NCBI RefSeq assembly: GCF_000002235.5
Contig: NW_022145601.1
Span: forward strand, 6,921,322-6,985,321
Direction: 5' to 3'
Length of the DNA stretch: 64,000 bases
Source: Strongylocentrotus purpuratus
Lineage: Eukaryota; Echinodermata; Echinoidea; Camarodonta; Strongylocentrotidae
A program made the position numbers and the translations under genes. The notes under the pieces are model-generated. The model saw only the letters and a program-made list of their open reading frames with translations, was not told the DNA's origin and did no database searches. Numbering within the stretch: the first letter of the stretch is position 1; each line of letters opens with the position of its first letter. Positions 19,401-28,495 of this stretch are shown in pieces.

Positions 19401-22232
19401 GCTCCTTTTCTTTCAACAAATGCACATTTCCCTTTATTATTAGTACCCGTTTTTCATTCTCATAAGTGCCTCTTTCAAATATGGTGTTTGCCCCTTTTCA
19501 GGTGCGATAAGTGTTCCTTTTCACCTCTGATAATTAACCTTTTTTAACAATGATACGTGCCCCTTTTCCTTTCTTATGAGGAACCTTTCCCTTTTTCATA
19601 AATGCCCCTATCAAAATCTGATGGTTGTCTCTTTTCCGTTGACAAATGCCCAATTTCCATTCTCATAAGTGCCATTTCATTCCTGGTGAGTGCCCCATTT
19701 TCACCTCTGATAATAACCCTTTGTACTTTGACACGTGCTCCTTTTATTTTCTAATAAGTGTCTTATCCCTTCGATAAGTGTCCCCCTTTCCTCTCATCAT
19801 TAAACGTGCCCCTAATTTCAAGCGACTAAGAGCAATATCTCCCAAAGCTCGCTCGCTCACATTTATAGATGTTATAATTATGTTACTTATCAAAGGTCTT
19901 TTCAGTTTGCTGTTTATATGAAAATGTGCTTATTTATAACCCGATGAGGATTGTTTTTTCCTCTTTGTAAGAAATAGTTTTCGCACTGTGTTCTCACCAA
20001 TCTTATATTTTTCCTCGCTTGCAAATGATATTTTCGACCATCACACCCAACTGCAAGGTATGATGCTTTAAAAAGCAATATTTTATACGATGTATAATGA
20101 GAAAAAAATATTGAAATCATCCCTGATAATGTAATCAGATTATAGGGGTATATACCAATGTCTATAAATTGTTTATTTTCGCTTTGAGATTTCCCTTTGT
20201 AGGTGCCCTTTTTTCCCAGAAAGTGCCCTTTTTGGTTGGTGCCCCCCCCCCCCACTTTGGAAGTTGCTCCGCTCCCTCTGGGGTTAATAATAAGTAATTG
20301 ATCAGCAGGGAGAGTAGGAGAGGTTTTTCTGGTCCCTGGGTAAACCAGAACATTTCATTAATCATTCCATATTTATATGACAGATGACTTTCTATATTCG
20401 GACTTACGTTAGTATGTCTCATAAATATACATCCTACTTAGGGTCCCGAATGTGAATCGGTGGAGATCGGCGAACTCGGTGGACGTCGTATTATTTTCAT
20501 CGGCGTCGACCGCACATCGGCCATCCTCGTCTACTCTCTAGAATCTGGCGAGATCGTACCAACGTTCGAAACCGTGTACCGTGCTGGTGGTCGTAATGAT
20601 ACGTTCCAGAATCTTCTTGACGACCGTAACTTGGGCGACCTTGATCCTGAAGATCTCAAGTAAGGGCAGCATTTTGAACACGATCGCTAGCACTTTGCAA
20701 GAACCTGGTGTCTGTATTTTCATTTACTGCACTTTATATTTATTTTAACTAAAAATGGAAATAAACGAACGAATGAACAAACAAAGGTTGTGCAGTTATC
20801 GAAATGAAAAGAAATTCACTCTTTTGATATCAGTCTCAATGAAAAAAAATGCACTTCTCTCAGAAATTAGCATAAAGAAACTACACACATGAAGCATAAA
20901 AATCTGTTTTAAACTTTTCTGCTATTTCTCGTCATGATGGCATTTGAAGAGCAATCCATCGCTAAGAAGGATTTATAGCATGACATTTTTTTCTGGCTAG
21001 CAGAGAATGACAAAGCTCACAAATTATGTATCATCTTTATCAGAACTCAACCTTCTCTTGAAGGGATCGTCTAACAATGTTAAATCTGTGATACACGGTC
21101 CTACATGTTACCAGTGTCTGTCATATGGTGTAATATTGAAGCCCTAAACAAATCGCGCTTCAAAATGATCAAGAAGTGACTCAAAAAAGTAAAAATCTTT
21201 GAGTGACCGGTTTAACCATACTCGTTTTCCCCAATAGACTGTATGTTATGAAAACCGTTCGGCGAACGGTTTTCAAAATTTGTAATTCCAATCATTATAA
21301 AATATCTTGATAATCAGACAAGCGATCGGCTTGTAAAAGTCATGGAGTTCCTGACTGACCTTAAGGTTTATAATTATAATTGCAGCATGAGCTAGATCAA
21401 GGATTATTTTTAAAGGATCTAAGACAAAGTTACCGGATCCCTTTAAAGCTCTTAAAACTGAGTGACCAAAAAGAGATCATCAAGACAAAGAATAATCTGA
21501 TTTAGAACTTGTGTTTCTTATATCGTCCATTGTTTATTCTAGATTTATCCCTGCATCCGTGAGTGTAACAGGAGTACCCATGCTGATGGTTACGAGTGCA
21601 GTCAGCGGGACTATATCTCTCTACGAGGTTTATGACGATTGATCCCCTACAGGTACGTAAGAACCCCCCCCCCCCCCCTTTCATCTCTATTCTTCTGTGC
21701 TAGGGATATTCCCACAATTCAACAGCTTTTAACCTCTTCATCTTTGTAACCTGAAATCTGGCCTGGGCTGTTCCTTACAGTAATAATGTGAGGTGGTCGA
21801 GATCTCGAGATCAAAGACAGACAGACAGACAGTCAGACAGATCCTGTGAGATGGGAGTCCTGATCTGGGACTAATTTCTACTACTCGCCAGTAGTTGGTT
21901 CCCCTTTAATATCGATCTCTTAATATAGCCCTCTACTGCTGTGTTCTCTGTCTTCTGATGCCGGCCTGTACCATTGTTATGCTAATAAATGAGGCGAATT
22001 ACGGTGCACAGGTTGGGAGTGGGAGTACATAATGGACCTAGTGAATGAAGAGTAACCCAAAATCCCAACATTTCTGTTCACTCCCCTTTTGCTTATTTTA
22101 CTTTCAAACATGTTTTCTTCAGACGGTGTGACTACTGAACCACCAACCACAACAGACAACAACGCCGCCATCTTGATTTCATCTCCAGTCGTCTTCTGTC
22201 TGACTCTGCTCTTTGCTTTTCTGCTTATTTAA
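10190..22232 (+). CDS. msp130-like: MSP130-like glycoprotein gene A (11 exons)
   Basis: Exons: 10190-10412, 11966-12184, 12594-12789, 13167-13308, 15673-15787, 16140-16313, 16687-16749, 17720-17967, 20442-20659, 21543-21652, 22123-22232. All have GT/AG borders and phases that join. The product resembles sea-urchin MSP130, an N-glycosylated, GPI-linked surface protein of skeleton-forming mesenchyme cells linked to calcium handling (family knowledge). Visible features: signal peptide (residues 1-29), C102/C108/C161, N-glycosylation sites such as N139-W-T, and beta-propeller-like blades around AFVGLQ-ENNAIAVVDL and MLMVTSAVSGTISLYEV. An in-frame TGA at 21640-21642 ends the protein at 565 residues. 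Exon 11 remains open and would bring it to 605 with a hydrophobic GPI-type tail. The family call is firm. Which MSP130 paralogue it is, and whether the TGA is real, are open. Confidence 0.9.
11966..12184 (+). CDS. msp130-like: Gene A exon 2
   Basis: Residues 75-147, starting GDNYIHINDWSDV. It contains C102 and C108 and the N139-W-T glycosylation site, which gene B lacks because it has Asp there. Acceptor CACAG, donor TCAG|GTACGA, phase 1 to 1. Confidence 0.9.
12594..12789 (+). CDS. msp130-like: Gene A exon 3
   Basis: Encodes VGSTPDMLHFSHDCRTIVIA and the NEGEAAQNADQTEF segment, one of the best conserved parts of the MSP130 / choice-of-anchor I family. An N-L-T glycosylation site lies near its end; gene B has N-F-T. 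Acceptor AATCTAG, donor GATAG|GTAAAG, ends in phase 2. Confidence 0.9.
12801..13035 (+). repeat. TGATGG/TGG microsatellite in gene A intron 3
   Basis: Imperfect TGATGG, TGG and GATGAT repeats. A homologous but diverged array sits in gene B intron 3 (about 54467-54770), so the repeat predates the duplication. The open frame across it is a by-product of the repeat. Confidence 0.85.
13167..13308 (+). CDS. msp130-like: Gene A exon 4
   Basis: Encodes SDEYVARGVRYPYHGELDG, an N-E-T glycosylation site, and YNYDDTKAFVGLQ, the first half of a propeller-like blade completed by exon 5. Compared with gene B I count 9 base differences, 8 of them silent, a strong purifying pattern. Acceptor TCTTAG, donor CAA|GTGAG, phase 0. 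Confidence 0.9.
13399..15254. mobile_element. hAT-like non-autonomous transposon in gene A intron 4, with nested LINE
   Basis: It starts AAGGGGCGGATCCAGCCGG and ends TGGATCCACCACTG, with an exact 8-bp target duplication TTGAGAGG at 13391-13398 and 15255-15262. Gene B intron 4 holds the empty site (GGTGTTGGGAGATATAGC near 55127). G-run blocks flank the ends. Most of the 1.86 kb is a LINE inserted in the opposite sense (13614-15130). Confidence 0.88.
13614..15130 (-). mobile_element. 5'-truncated CR1-type LINE inside the hAT-like element
   Basis: On the minus strand the reading starts within the reverse transcriptase at HYGVRGIALDWFRSYL, then shows VPQGSLLGPLLFIVYIND, the catalytic FADDS motif, FLGLHIDEHLNWKYHI, GVLAWGNS, and the C-terminal HSYSTRQAQAYHLP and PRFWNSL blocks. 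The frame is broken at several points. There is no endonuclease or ORF1, and no RNase H. The 3' end carries a short heptamer repeat (TTTCAAG on the plus strand, 13618-13648), as in CR1-group LINEs. Confidence 0.85.
15673..15787 (+). CDS. msp130-like: Gene A exon 5
   Basis: Encodes ENNAIAVVDLLAGEIEDIYP, completing the YVTN-like blade begun in exon 4, then WLNLDLDASDRD, an acidic stretch that could bind calcium (inference). Acceptor TTTAAAG, donor GGTG|GTAAG, ends in phase 1. Confidence 0.88.
16140..16313 (+). CDS. msp130-like: Gene A exon 6 (fast-diverging)
   Basis: Residues 299-356. It contains the conserved core GIKYFEVDGVGYIITANEG flanked by variable charged positions, ending WAEDQRGKKFKA. 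Gene B differs at 14 of about 58 residues, through about 18 replacement and only 2 silent base changes. K-K near the end is N-D in gene B, so local charge has reversed. Acceptor TTAACAG, donor GCTG|GTAAAA. Confidence 0.9.
16687..16749 (+). CDS. msp130-like: Gene A exon 7 (63-bp micro-exon)
   Basis: Encodes GDFAETFDNELIGKLGDDDML. It is conserved in length and phase in gene B (57172-57234) with three residue changes. Acceptor TTTATAG, donor CTTG|GTGAG. At a multiple of three, the exon could be skipped without changing the frame. Confidence 0.85.
17380..17640 (+). repeat. Dispersed repeat with tRNA B-box-like motif in gene A intron 7
   Basis: A block running GGGTCGAGTTTGGCAGATG to GACAGGGATATGAACCCGG is shared with gene B intron 7 (about 57797-57885). 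The complement of the latter part resembles the GGTTCGAATCC B box, so a tRNA-derived SINE relic is possible. There is no cloverleaf, so I do not call a tRNA. It is interrupted in gene A by the TTAA element at 17457. Confidence 0.5.
17457..17600. mobile_element. TTAA-flanked MITE (144 bp)
   Basis: AGGGGCATGTTCCC at the left and GGGAACGTGCCCCT at the right form a near-perfect 14-bp inverted repeat. TTAA lies at 17453-17456 and 17601-17604. Gene B intron 7 (near 57841) lacks it. Its ends differ from those of the 9518 element, so it is a second TTAA-targeting family. Confidence 0.8.
17720..17967 (+). CDS. msp130-like: Gene A exon 8
   Basis: Encodes GRLAFSKVDGLDSSGKFEKL, YFFGARGFSIFRASD and LVYDSGDEVEKM, a propeller-like segment, then a variable acidic stretch (DVFNTNTKSDDPVIESPAD) and DLFDKRSDN. 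The first half is nearly identical in gene B and the second half carries most of the replacements. Acceptor TTTACAG, donor CTG|GTAGAA; gene B has the more typical CAG|GTACAA. Confidence 0.9.
18011..18216 (+). mobile_element. LINE/SINE 3'-end insertion with 10-bp target duplication
   Basis: A 206-bp insertion flanked by the exact direct repeat ATCTTTCTCT (18001-18010 and 18217-18226). Near its 3' end it has CGCGCTTAGAGACTTCGGTG and AGCGCTTTATAAGTAACG, the signature tail of CR1/L2-type LINEs and the SINEs they mobilise. The homologous point in gene B intron 8 (58240-58250) has no insertion. Confidence 0.8.
18503..20280. mobile_element. hAT-like element built from a GTGCCCCTTTT minisatellite (1.78 kb)
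   Basis: It is flanked by an exact 8-bp duplication GGGTTAAT (18495-18502 and 20281-20288). Left end CAGAGGCGGCGGAC, right end GCTCCGCTCCCTCTG, imperfect inverted repeats. From about 18540 to 19815 the interior is an imperfect ~30-bp array of the type AAGTGCCCCTTTTCCTTTG with much unit variation. About 19840-20215 is AT-rich, and a few repeat units return before the right end. No transposase is visible. It sits in gene A intron 8. Confidence 0.82.
20442..20659 (+). CDS. msp130-like: Gene A exon 9
   Basis: Encodes GPECESVEIGELGGRRIIF, IGVDRTSAILVYSLESGE, an N-D-T glycosylation site, and LDDRNLGDLDPEDLK. This is a further propeller-like blade and the start of the conserved C-terminal motif. 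Acceptor CTTAG, donor TCAA|GTAAGG, ends in phase 2. The gene B counterpart is not in the window. Confidence 0.88.
21090..21245. repeat. Dispersed repeat shared with gene B intron 7
   Basis: The block with CCAGTGTCTGTCATATGGTG, AAGCCCTA and TTTGAGTGACCGGTTTAACC in gene A intron 9 matches about 57525-57660 in gene B intron 7. Since the introns differ, this is an interspersed repeat and not duplicated sequence. The family is unknown. Confidence 0.65.
21543..21652 (+). CDS. msp130-like: Gene A exon 10, with in-frame TGA
   Basis: Encodes KFIPASVSVTGVPMLMVTSA and VSGTISLYEVYDD, the closing strand of the family domain. Codon 566 is TGA (21640-21642), four codons before the good donor ACAG|GTACGT. 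Reading past it, SPT joins exon 11 in frame. If translated as written, the protein is secreted without the anchor tail. Otherwise the TGA may be a recent lesion, a polymorphism or a base error. I see no phase-compatible donor upstream that would remove it. Confidence 0.85.
22123..22232 (+). CDS. msp130-like: Gene A exon 11: Thr/Pro linker and GPI-type tail
   Basis: In the phase set by exon 10 it reads GVTTEPPTTTDNNAA and then ILISSPVVFCLTLLFAFLLI, ending TAA. A short Thr/Pro stalk, small residues (N-N-A-A) and a terminal hydrophobic segment with nothing after it form a GPI-attachment signal, consistent with MSP130 being GPI-linked. The frame has stayed open although the upstream TGA would leave it untranslated. 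Acceptor TTCTTCAG. Confidence 0.8.
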
Positions 22233-22291
22233 TCATAAGTTATTTTTATTACCGATTGGGCGTCAGCTCTAAAGCTTCTCGAACAACTTTT

Positions 22292-22297
22292 AATAAA
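22292..22297 (+). promoter_or_regulatory. Polyadenylation signal of gene A
   Basis: AATAAA lies 60 bases after the exon 11 stop codon. It is the only canonical hexamer close to the end of the gene. Confidence 0.65.
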
Positions 22298-22387
22298 TTA
22301 GTCATTACGGGATATTAAATTGGAAATTGTTAGTGATCGAGGTGGTTAACACTTGTGTTTTCTTTTGTCATGGTTATTAGTCCTCTT

Positions 22388-22500
22388 CCTCCTCTTTTTC
22401 TCATCTGCCTCTCTCTCTCTCTCCCCCTTCCTATATCTATCTATCTCCATATCTCTCTCTCTCCCCATCTCTCTCCTCCTCTGCTCCCGCCCCAGCCCCC
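22388..22500. repeat. CT-rich microsatellite
   Basis: Runs of CTCTCT, CTATCTAT and CCTC just downstream of gene A. Open frames across it on both strands are low-complexity. Confidence 0.8.
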
Positions 22501-22519
22501 GCCCTTCACTCTCTTTTTT

Positions 22520-23870
22520 TAATGTCACAGGGCTATGCCGGAAACGAAGACAAGATGAGTTTCTTAAAAAACGAAGATTTAAAAGTTCTAAAAGATGTAC
22601 CTTTATTTTCTCAACAATGTATTTCAGCATGGAAAAAATGTCAATGTGTTGAAAAAAAAATCATGTAATGAGGTCACTAATATTATAATGCAGCTGTAAT
22701 TGGTAAACACATGTTTAAAAGAAAAAAATTATGTTTATGGTGGAAACATTGGCTAAAATCTGGAAAATTATTTATTGGGGACATTATAGACGCCGAAGGG
22801 GATGTGGATGTTAAAAGGGGACAATAATTACTTTGTATTAAAAATAATTAATTATGTGAGGTCAAATTATTTTGGAAGTGTATACCTCGTGACTGGAAAA
22901 GAAAATTAAAATGTGAAACTTGTTTGTGTTCATATGAAAAAACACGTCTTCATTATTTTGAATTGACACCAAAAGTATGTCATAATATGTCAGTTACAAA
23001 ACTAACAATGTCACGAATTATATATATATAAGGTATTTGTTGATAGAACCTTTATAAATCCAAATGTTCACATTTATTGGGAATATTTTTTGGAAAAAAA
23101 ATTTCCTGGGCAAATAGATGGAAATGAATTTGACAAACGTTAAGAAAAACGATTAAAACAGTTTAATTTCAAACTACTCTATAAGTAATTAGCATGTGAA
23201 GAATATCTAAACTATGTAAACTTATCTTATTACGAACATACTTGTCAGTATTTCGTTACTTGTATAATTCATTTGTTCTATTATATATTGTAATACTGTA
23301 TGGTTTATATATGTCATTTAACTTGTGGATATTTAAGTGGAAAAATAAATTAAATCAAATCAAATCAAATCTATACCGTTTCAACAAATCTAATCATGAT
23401 TTTTGTTTGAAGTGCAAATGTGCAGAAAATTATTATCATTTATTTTATGTTTGTGATTACTCAAAAATATTTTGGAACAAGGTTTTATTTTTTCTCAGAA
23501 AAACAGTAGTATCGTTTGATAACAAACAAATAATAATACACTGATATAATTGTAAGCAATTAATATGATTATATAAATTCAAAATATGTTGTGTTTACAA
23601 ATCTATTAATTAATTAAGCTTCTTACGTTTTATATACGCAAAAAAGAAAATGTAATTTTACAAAAATATTCGACATTTATTTTAAGGAAATATTATGGAG
23701 GGGTTTAAATGTTGAAAAGTATCACCTCTGGAAAAAAACGTTGATTATCTTTTTTTTTCAAAGTATAATTAATTTTGCCATATAAGTATAATTCATGTGT
23801 GTTTCTTTGTAATCAATATAATTATTTTTTCAAATGTACGTATTATTCAATAAATAAATGATGGGGAAAA
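22520..23870 (+). pseudogene. Decayed Tx1/L1-like LINE, C-terminal part of ORF2
   Basis: Pieces of plus-strand reading such as LKVLKDVPLFSQQCISAWKK, an HIYWEYFF block and FNFKLLYK are scattered across several frames. They end in KSNHDFCLKCKCAENYYHLF, YVCDYSKIFWNKV (about 23389-23496). The latter is the zinc-binding tail (C-x2-C...H...C) of Tx1/L1-type ORF2 proteins. Many stops show it is old. The end is near an AATAAA-like A-rich tail at about 23850. A CAAAT repeat at 23355 lies within it. Confidence 0.65.
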
Positions 23871-24890
23871 AAGAGGGAAAAATGACATTGGAAATTTCAA
23901 TGGAAAACAGTGGCTTTGAACGTCTCAAAATATGTTGCCAAGTTAAGGATTGTCTCGTAGTTTTCTCCTGGCATCAAACGCCATATGCCATGGTATCGAA
24001 AAAGAGGGCTCCTTTTGCTCATACATATAGATATCATACAGTCTGAAACAAAAGTTTTTGAGATAACAATTATAATTTGCATGATCAGGTCAAAATAGGG
24101 CGTTAATTCTTTGTTAGAGGATATAGGCCTAAGTCTAATAAGGTCCTTCTTACTGTGAGGAGGTTGATGAAGGTACATAGCATATTTTTGTTTAAACATT
24201 TCTAAAGTATCCTAAGTTATTCGCTACCTGGTTTCCATACTTCAAGTCTTTTTTATAGGTGGTATTTATCGTTAAGATTATATTAGTCTTGTTAAGTAAA
24301 TGTAATAAGTAAGAAAGCAAGATTTATGTCAAATGTGATGACAAGATGAATATATGTAGTATATATGATGTCATTTTCTGTTTGAAATAAATTAGCAACT
24401 GTCATGCTGAATGTCTGACTTTATTTGTTATTTCACGCTTAGAACCACCAAAGTCGTTTCAAAATCCAGAAACTACACACGAAAATTGGCGTGTGGGAAT
24501 ACAAAAATATGTAGCCAATGACTAGGTATTAGCTTGCCCTATATGTATACTTCTAATTGATCTATCTAATCTGTTCTAATATATAGTTTTAATATTTCAG
24601 TATGACATAATTTCAAAGGAAATTTCTTTCGAGTAAATCACTGCAATCTTATTTCTTAATGTGGATATGAAGTGGCAAAAATATTTTTCTTTAACTAAAT
24701 CAAAAACATTGGAATATTATTTTGTTCTACTTCTTTTTAATCGTTACACCCATCGCATGGGTTGCACATTTTAAGTTGGGCGTGATATTTTGTGTGCGTG
24801 TGCTTGAGTTAGCGAGTGAATAGGAGAGAGATTTTTTTAAAGGATAGAGAGGGTCAAATCTTTCATATTAATTTCCTTCCTTTAACCTGT
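23871..24890. other. Non-coding AT-rich DNA
   Basis: No recognised gene or element. Open frames of 60-100 codons on both strands have no family resemblance that I can see. Confidence 0.4.
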
Positions 24891-24891
24891 G

Positions 24892-25362
24892 CCTATTACA
24901 AAGGAAAATGGGCACTTGTCGTAAGAATAGGGGCACCTATGAGATTTTGATAGATGCATTTATCTGACGTGTGCGAAGGGGCATTTATGAGAAAGGGAAG
25001 TGACTCATTAAAAAAGAAGAGGGGCATTTATCAGAAGAAAAAGAGACACTTTTGAGAAAGACAAGGTGGCTCGTTTCAAAATAAAAGAGGGAATTTATGA
25101 ATGGGGAGAAGGGGCCCTCATCAAAGATGAAAAGGAGCACTTAGAGCACTTATCAGAAGGGAAAGGGGCACTTTTTACAAAAGAAACGGGCACTTCTCAG
25201 ATTTGAATAGGGGCAATTATCATCGGTAAAGGAAGCACTTATCAGAAGTGGTAAGAGGCAATTATAAGAATGTGGGACGGGCACCGAAATAAAAAGGGGC
25301 ACTTATCTGAGGTAAAAGGGGGCACCTTTCCTATGTAAAAAGAGGCATGGGTACTTGCAAAA
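24892..25362 (-). repeat. AGGGGCACTTATC minisatellite, inverted relative of the 18503 array
   Basis: Imperfect ~30-bp units such as GAAAAGGGGCACTTATCAGA are the reverse complement of the array in the hAT-like element at 18503. No clear transposon ends are visible, so this is probably an internal fragment of a second copy in the opposite orientation. Confidence 0.75.
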
Positions 25363-26034
25363 GTGTGTGACTTGTATGATATTCTGGGCTGTACTGATGA
25401 AAGTTGCACAAACGAGCGGATTGCACGAGGTCGCGAGTGTTAACACGCTACGATGATCGGCCGATTACACTAGGAGGACGTGTACACCCGATGTCCGCCT
25501 AATGTGTGCATCGTCCTCGAAAGTCGCCGCAATTCAAACCCGCCGGTATTAAAACTTTCAGCAAAAACAGCGGGCAGCCCTTTGGTCACCCTAGGGTCAG
25601 CGGCCTAAAAGGACCAAAAACACGCCCTGAACTAATCGTGAACTTATTTACCGTTTTTTACCGTTGTCATGTACATGCGCTGTACCACTAGGCTAATTAC
25701 AATGCAATATAATCTTGCTTCTGAAAGGAAATACATATTTTTAAAGAAGAAAATCTTCTCTTGAAATAATTTGTCATGCTGTTCACGCAAGCGGGTTTTC
25801 CATAGAAGATTCTTATCATCAGTGGTGGGGGCTTGTGGAGCGTGGGTATAATGAGATTTCAATAACATGTTGCTAGAAATCTAAAGAGTACCATGTCAAG
25901 GTAAAGAGGGGCGGGGAACTTGCTCGTCAAAATACTCTGTACCGGGTAAACATGAATTGCTTCAAGTAGTACCGTCAATATTCATAGAATAAATCCCTCC
26001 CCTGTGACAAAGGTAATAAATGGACCCAATGGTT
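25363..26034. other. Intergenic DNA, no gene recognised
   Basis: Includes a more GC-rich stretch (25380-25640) with short open frames but no recognisable domain or splice context. Confidence 0.4.
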
Positions 26035-26042
26035 GATTCTGC

Positions 26043-26328
26043 CAGGGGCGGATCCAGCCGGCGTCAAGGGAGGGGGCCAAATAGGGGGCCCAAATCGTGA
26101 GAAATATGTAGCGGCGAATAAAGGGGGGGGGGGGGGTAAGGAGCACTATATTTCAACGGATGGAAGTGTTTTGTTTTTACTCAACATCCATCCCCCACCA
26201 CCCCCCCCCCCCCTCCCTTGAGCCAGGGGGATGGGGCCCGTCTCCTTTTTTTCTTCAAAAAGGTTACATTTATCTGTTTTGGGGGCCAGGGGAGGGGCTC
26301 ACGCCCCCCCCCCTTGAATCCGCCACTG
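26043..26328. mobile_element. hAT-like MITE (286 bp)
   Basis: Begins CAGGGGCGGATCCAGCCGG and ends GAATCCGCCACTG, with an 8-bp target duplication matching at 7 of 8 positions: GATTCTGC (26035-26042) and GGTTCTGC (26329-26336). The interior is G- and C-homopolymer rich. Same family as the elements at 13399 and 32407. Confidence 0.82.
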
Positions 26329-26336
26329 GGTTCTGC

Positions 26337-27440
26337 TTCTTTATAAGTCAGTCCGTTCTGACTTAAAATCAGCGCGCATTGAAAATAAAATTCCGCTCGC
26401 GCTCAAATTTGCCGAAATCTAAAAAATAGGCAAAAATATGTTTATGGTGGATTCATTACCGACCCATGAACCCCAAATTTGTTATCATATTCTGATAGAG
26501 TATGAATTTGACCACAGTTTTTATTGTGAAATCATCGTATAGCCCTTCAGAGTCAATTGATTACATTATATTTATATGTTTCCGATGTCTTTGTTGATGT
26601 TAATCGGACCGTATCGCCCATATTCCTGACCGATTTTCTCCCAAATTCTAATATGTTGTAGCTAAGTGTATATTCTAAAAGAGCAATTCTCTTGTTAACT
26701 AAATGTGAATGAATTTGTAGACAGAACAGCTATGACCTTATGTAAAAGAACTTATCGCCATTTTCGTCACGAAACAACTAATCCGTTCCCTGCTAACATA
26801 CTATGTACGGTTTCCGTATAGTGGTCCGTCTGTCACCCATATCCAGCACCCATATTTAAACCTATAATTAAAGGTGAAGATGGTGCTTTAAAGCGGCCAT
26901 TGCATAGTACCATTTTGTCGCACTTTACACGATTTGTGCAGTTATGCTGGAATGTACAGCAGGTGTCCCAAATTTCGTATAAATGTTATTTTTGACCTGA
27001 CAGGCAAATCTTATAATTACGCGAAGTTTAAGTGAATTCATCTTAAGTATGCAATTGAGGGTCAAGTTTCATATTTGTTAAGATCAATTTCAACCAGTCA
27101 GATGCTTCCATTTTTTGTTCCTTTTAAATGTATTTCATTTATTTAAGGAGGTACACCTTCTTAGTATGAGCTGAGAAGCTTTTTTTTATCAGTAATTCAT
27201 TTTTGACCGTACGGCAACAGTTTCCTCCTCATTCAGCGCAGATCGATCTGCTGCAGGTCACCTAATTAGACAGCAGTGACGAATTCCAGTCTAGTTATTT
27301 TATTTATTTATTGATTATCAAGATTTCAACGTAACAAAATCAAAATATATACATCTGTTGTTCACATCATAAATCAAACACTTTAATAGTAAATAAACTT
27401 AATAATGAGTTACCAAAATTATCTCTATGGTTTCAATGCA
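26337..27440. other. Intergenic DNA, no gene recognised
   Basis: About 1.1 kb of AT-rich sequence without a supported ORF, repeat array or transposon end. Confidence 0.4.
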
Positions 27441-27724
27441 AAACGTTATCCCTGAATATCGATACAACAAATTGCATGTATTTCAAGCACGCATATTCTC
27501 ATGTCACTGACTTTCCTTACAACATAATTATAGATAATATCCCTCTCGAAAGAAAGAGAACAACCCAATCTGTTGCTGTCATTATCGATGGAAATCTAAA
27601 TTGGAATGAACACATACGTCATATAACTACTTCAATTTCTAGAATGTTGGCTTATTATATAAAATGAAGAAATTAATCCCATGTTTAATATACGATTGTT
27701 ATGCTTTATAATTCATTGATATTA

Positions 27725-28495
27725 TACAGTTATTGACTGGCAGGGGGTGTAATATAACATTCTTTGGACCTGAAGGGAGTTATATTTCCCAAGTGGTTAT
27801 ATTTTCCCGAAGCGCGCAGCGCTGAGGGAAAATATGGTCACGAGGGGAAATATAACTCCCTTCAGGTCCAAAGAATGTTATATACCCCCTGCCAGTCAAT
27901 AACTGTTATATTAGATAGCCCTTTTTTTGTGGGGGGGGGGGGGGGGGGGAGGGTCCAAAAATTGTTTGCCCGAAGAAAAAAAAATCCTCTTTTTTTTCGG
28001 AAATTACAGAAAAATAATCTGTCGAGATAGTTCAAGAAAGAAAAAAAAACCTTACAAAAAAAAAAAAAATTATAAAAAAAATTTGGGGAAAAAAAAAAAA
28101 AAAAAAAAAATCGAAAAAAAAAAATTCTTACCCCAAAAAGCATTTTTCGGGAAAAAAAAAAAAAATTACCCAAAAAAGCATTTTTGGGGAAAAAAAGAAA
28201 ATGTGGAAAAAATAATTTTAAGGGAAAAAAAAATTCATGAAAAAAAAATATTGAAAAAATTAAATGACCCTCGGTAATGGTGTAATGTGTGTAATTGGTG
28301 ACATACAGTCCTCAAGAGGGCGACATACATTGATTAAAAATATATTCATTTCACCAGCTGGTTAATATAACACCGAAAAGTGACCGGCCAGGAAAATATA
28401 ACAATTTGGATCCTCACAATTGATATCACGTGACGAGCTCTGGACCAATCACATCTCGGTATCTGTCTAAGCTATCTAATATTACCGTATATAAC
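27725..28495. mobile_element. Insertion carrying a long perfect hairpin and A-rich filler
   Basis: It interrupts the CR1-type reading between FIDII and YCNLVW. Its first ~190 bp form a nearly perfect inverted repeat. A G run (27932-27951), about 300 bp of very A-rich imperfect repeats, and a unique 3' part follow. No coding capacity. Ends are approximate and the family is unknown. Confidence 0.55.
27727..27912. repeat. ~185-bp near-perfect hairpin
   Basis: The arms begin and end with AGTTATTGACTGGCAGGGGG and its complement. Long blocks around ACATTCTTTGGACCTGAAGG match on both sides. The centre lies near GAAGCGCGCAGCGCTGAGG. A transcript would fold into a duplex of roughly 90 bp. Confidence 0.85.

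Noticed and set aside
18540-19820. Regularly spaced GTGCCCC units that might be taken for a CRISPR array
   Set aside because: The repeat units and the spacing both vary, there are no unique equal-length spacers, and the context is a eukaryotic intron inside a transposon.
22346-22652. Overlapping ~95-codon frames on both strands just after gene A
   Set aside because: They lie over a CT microsatellite and the start of a decayed LINE. The signal-peptide-like look comes from Leu/Phe/Ser codons in the repeat.
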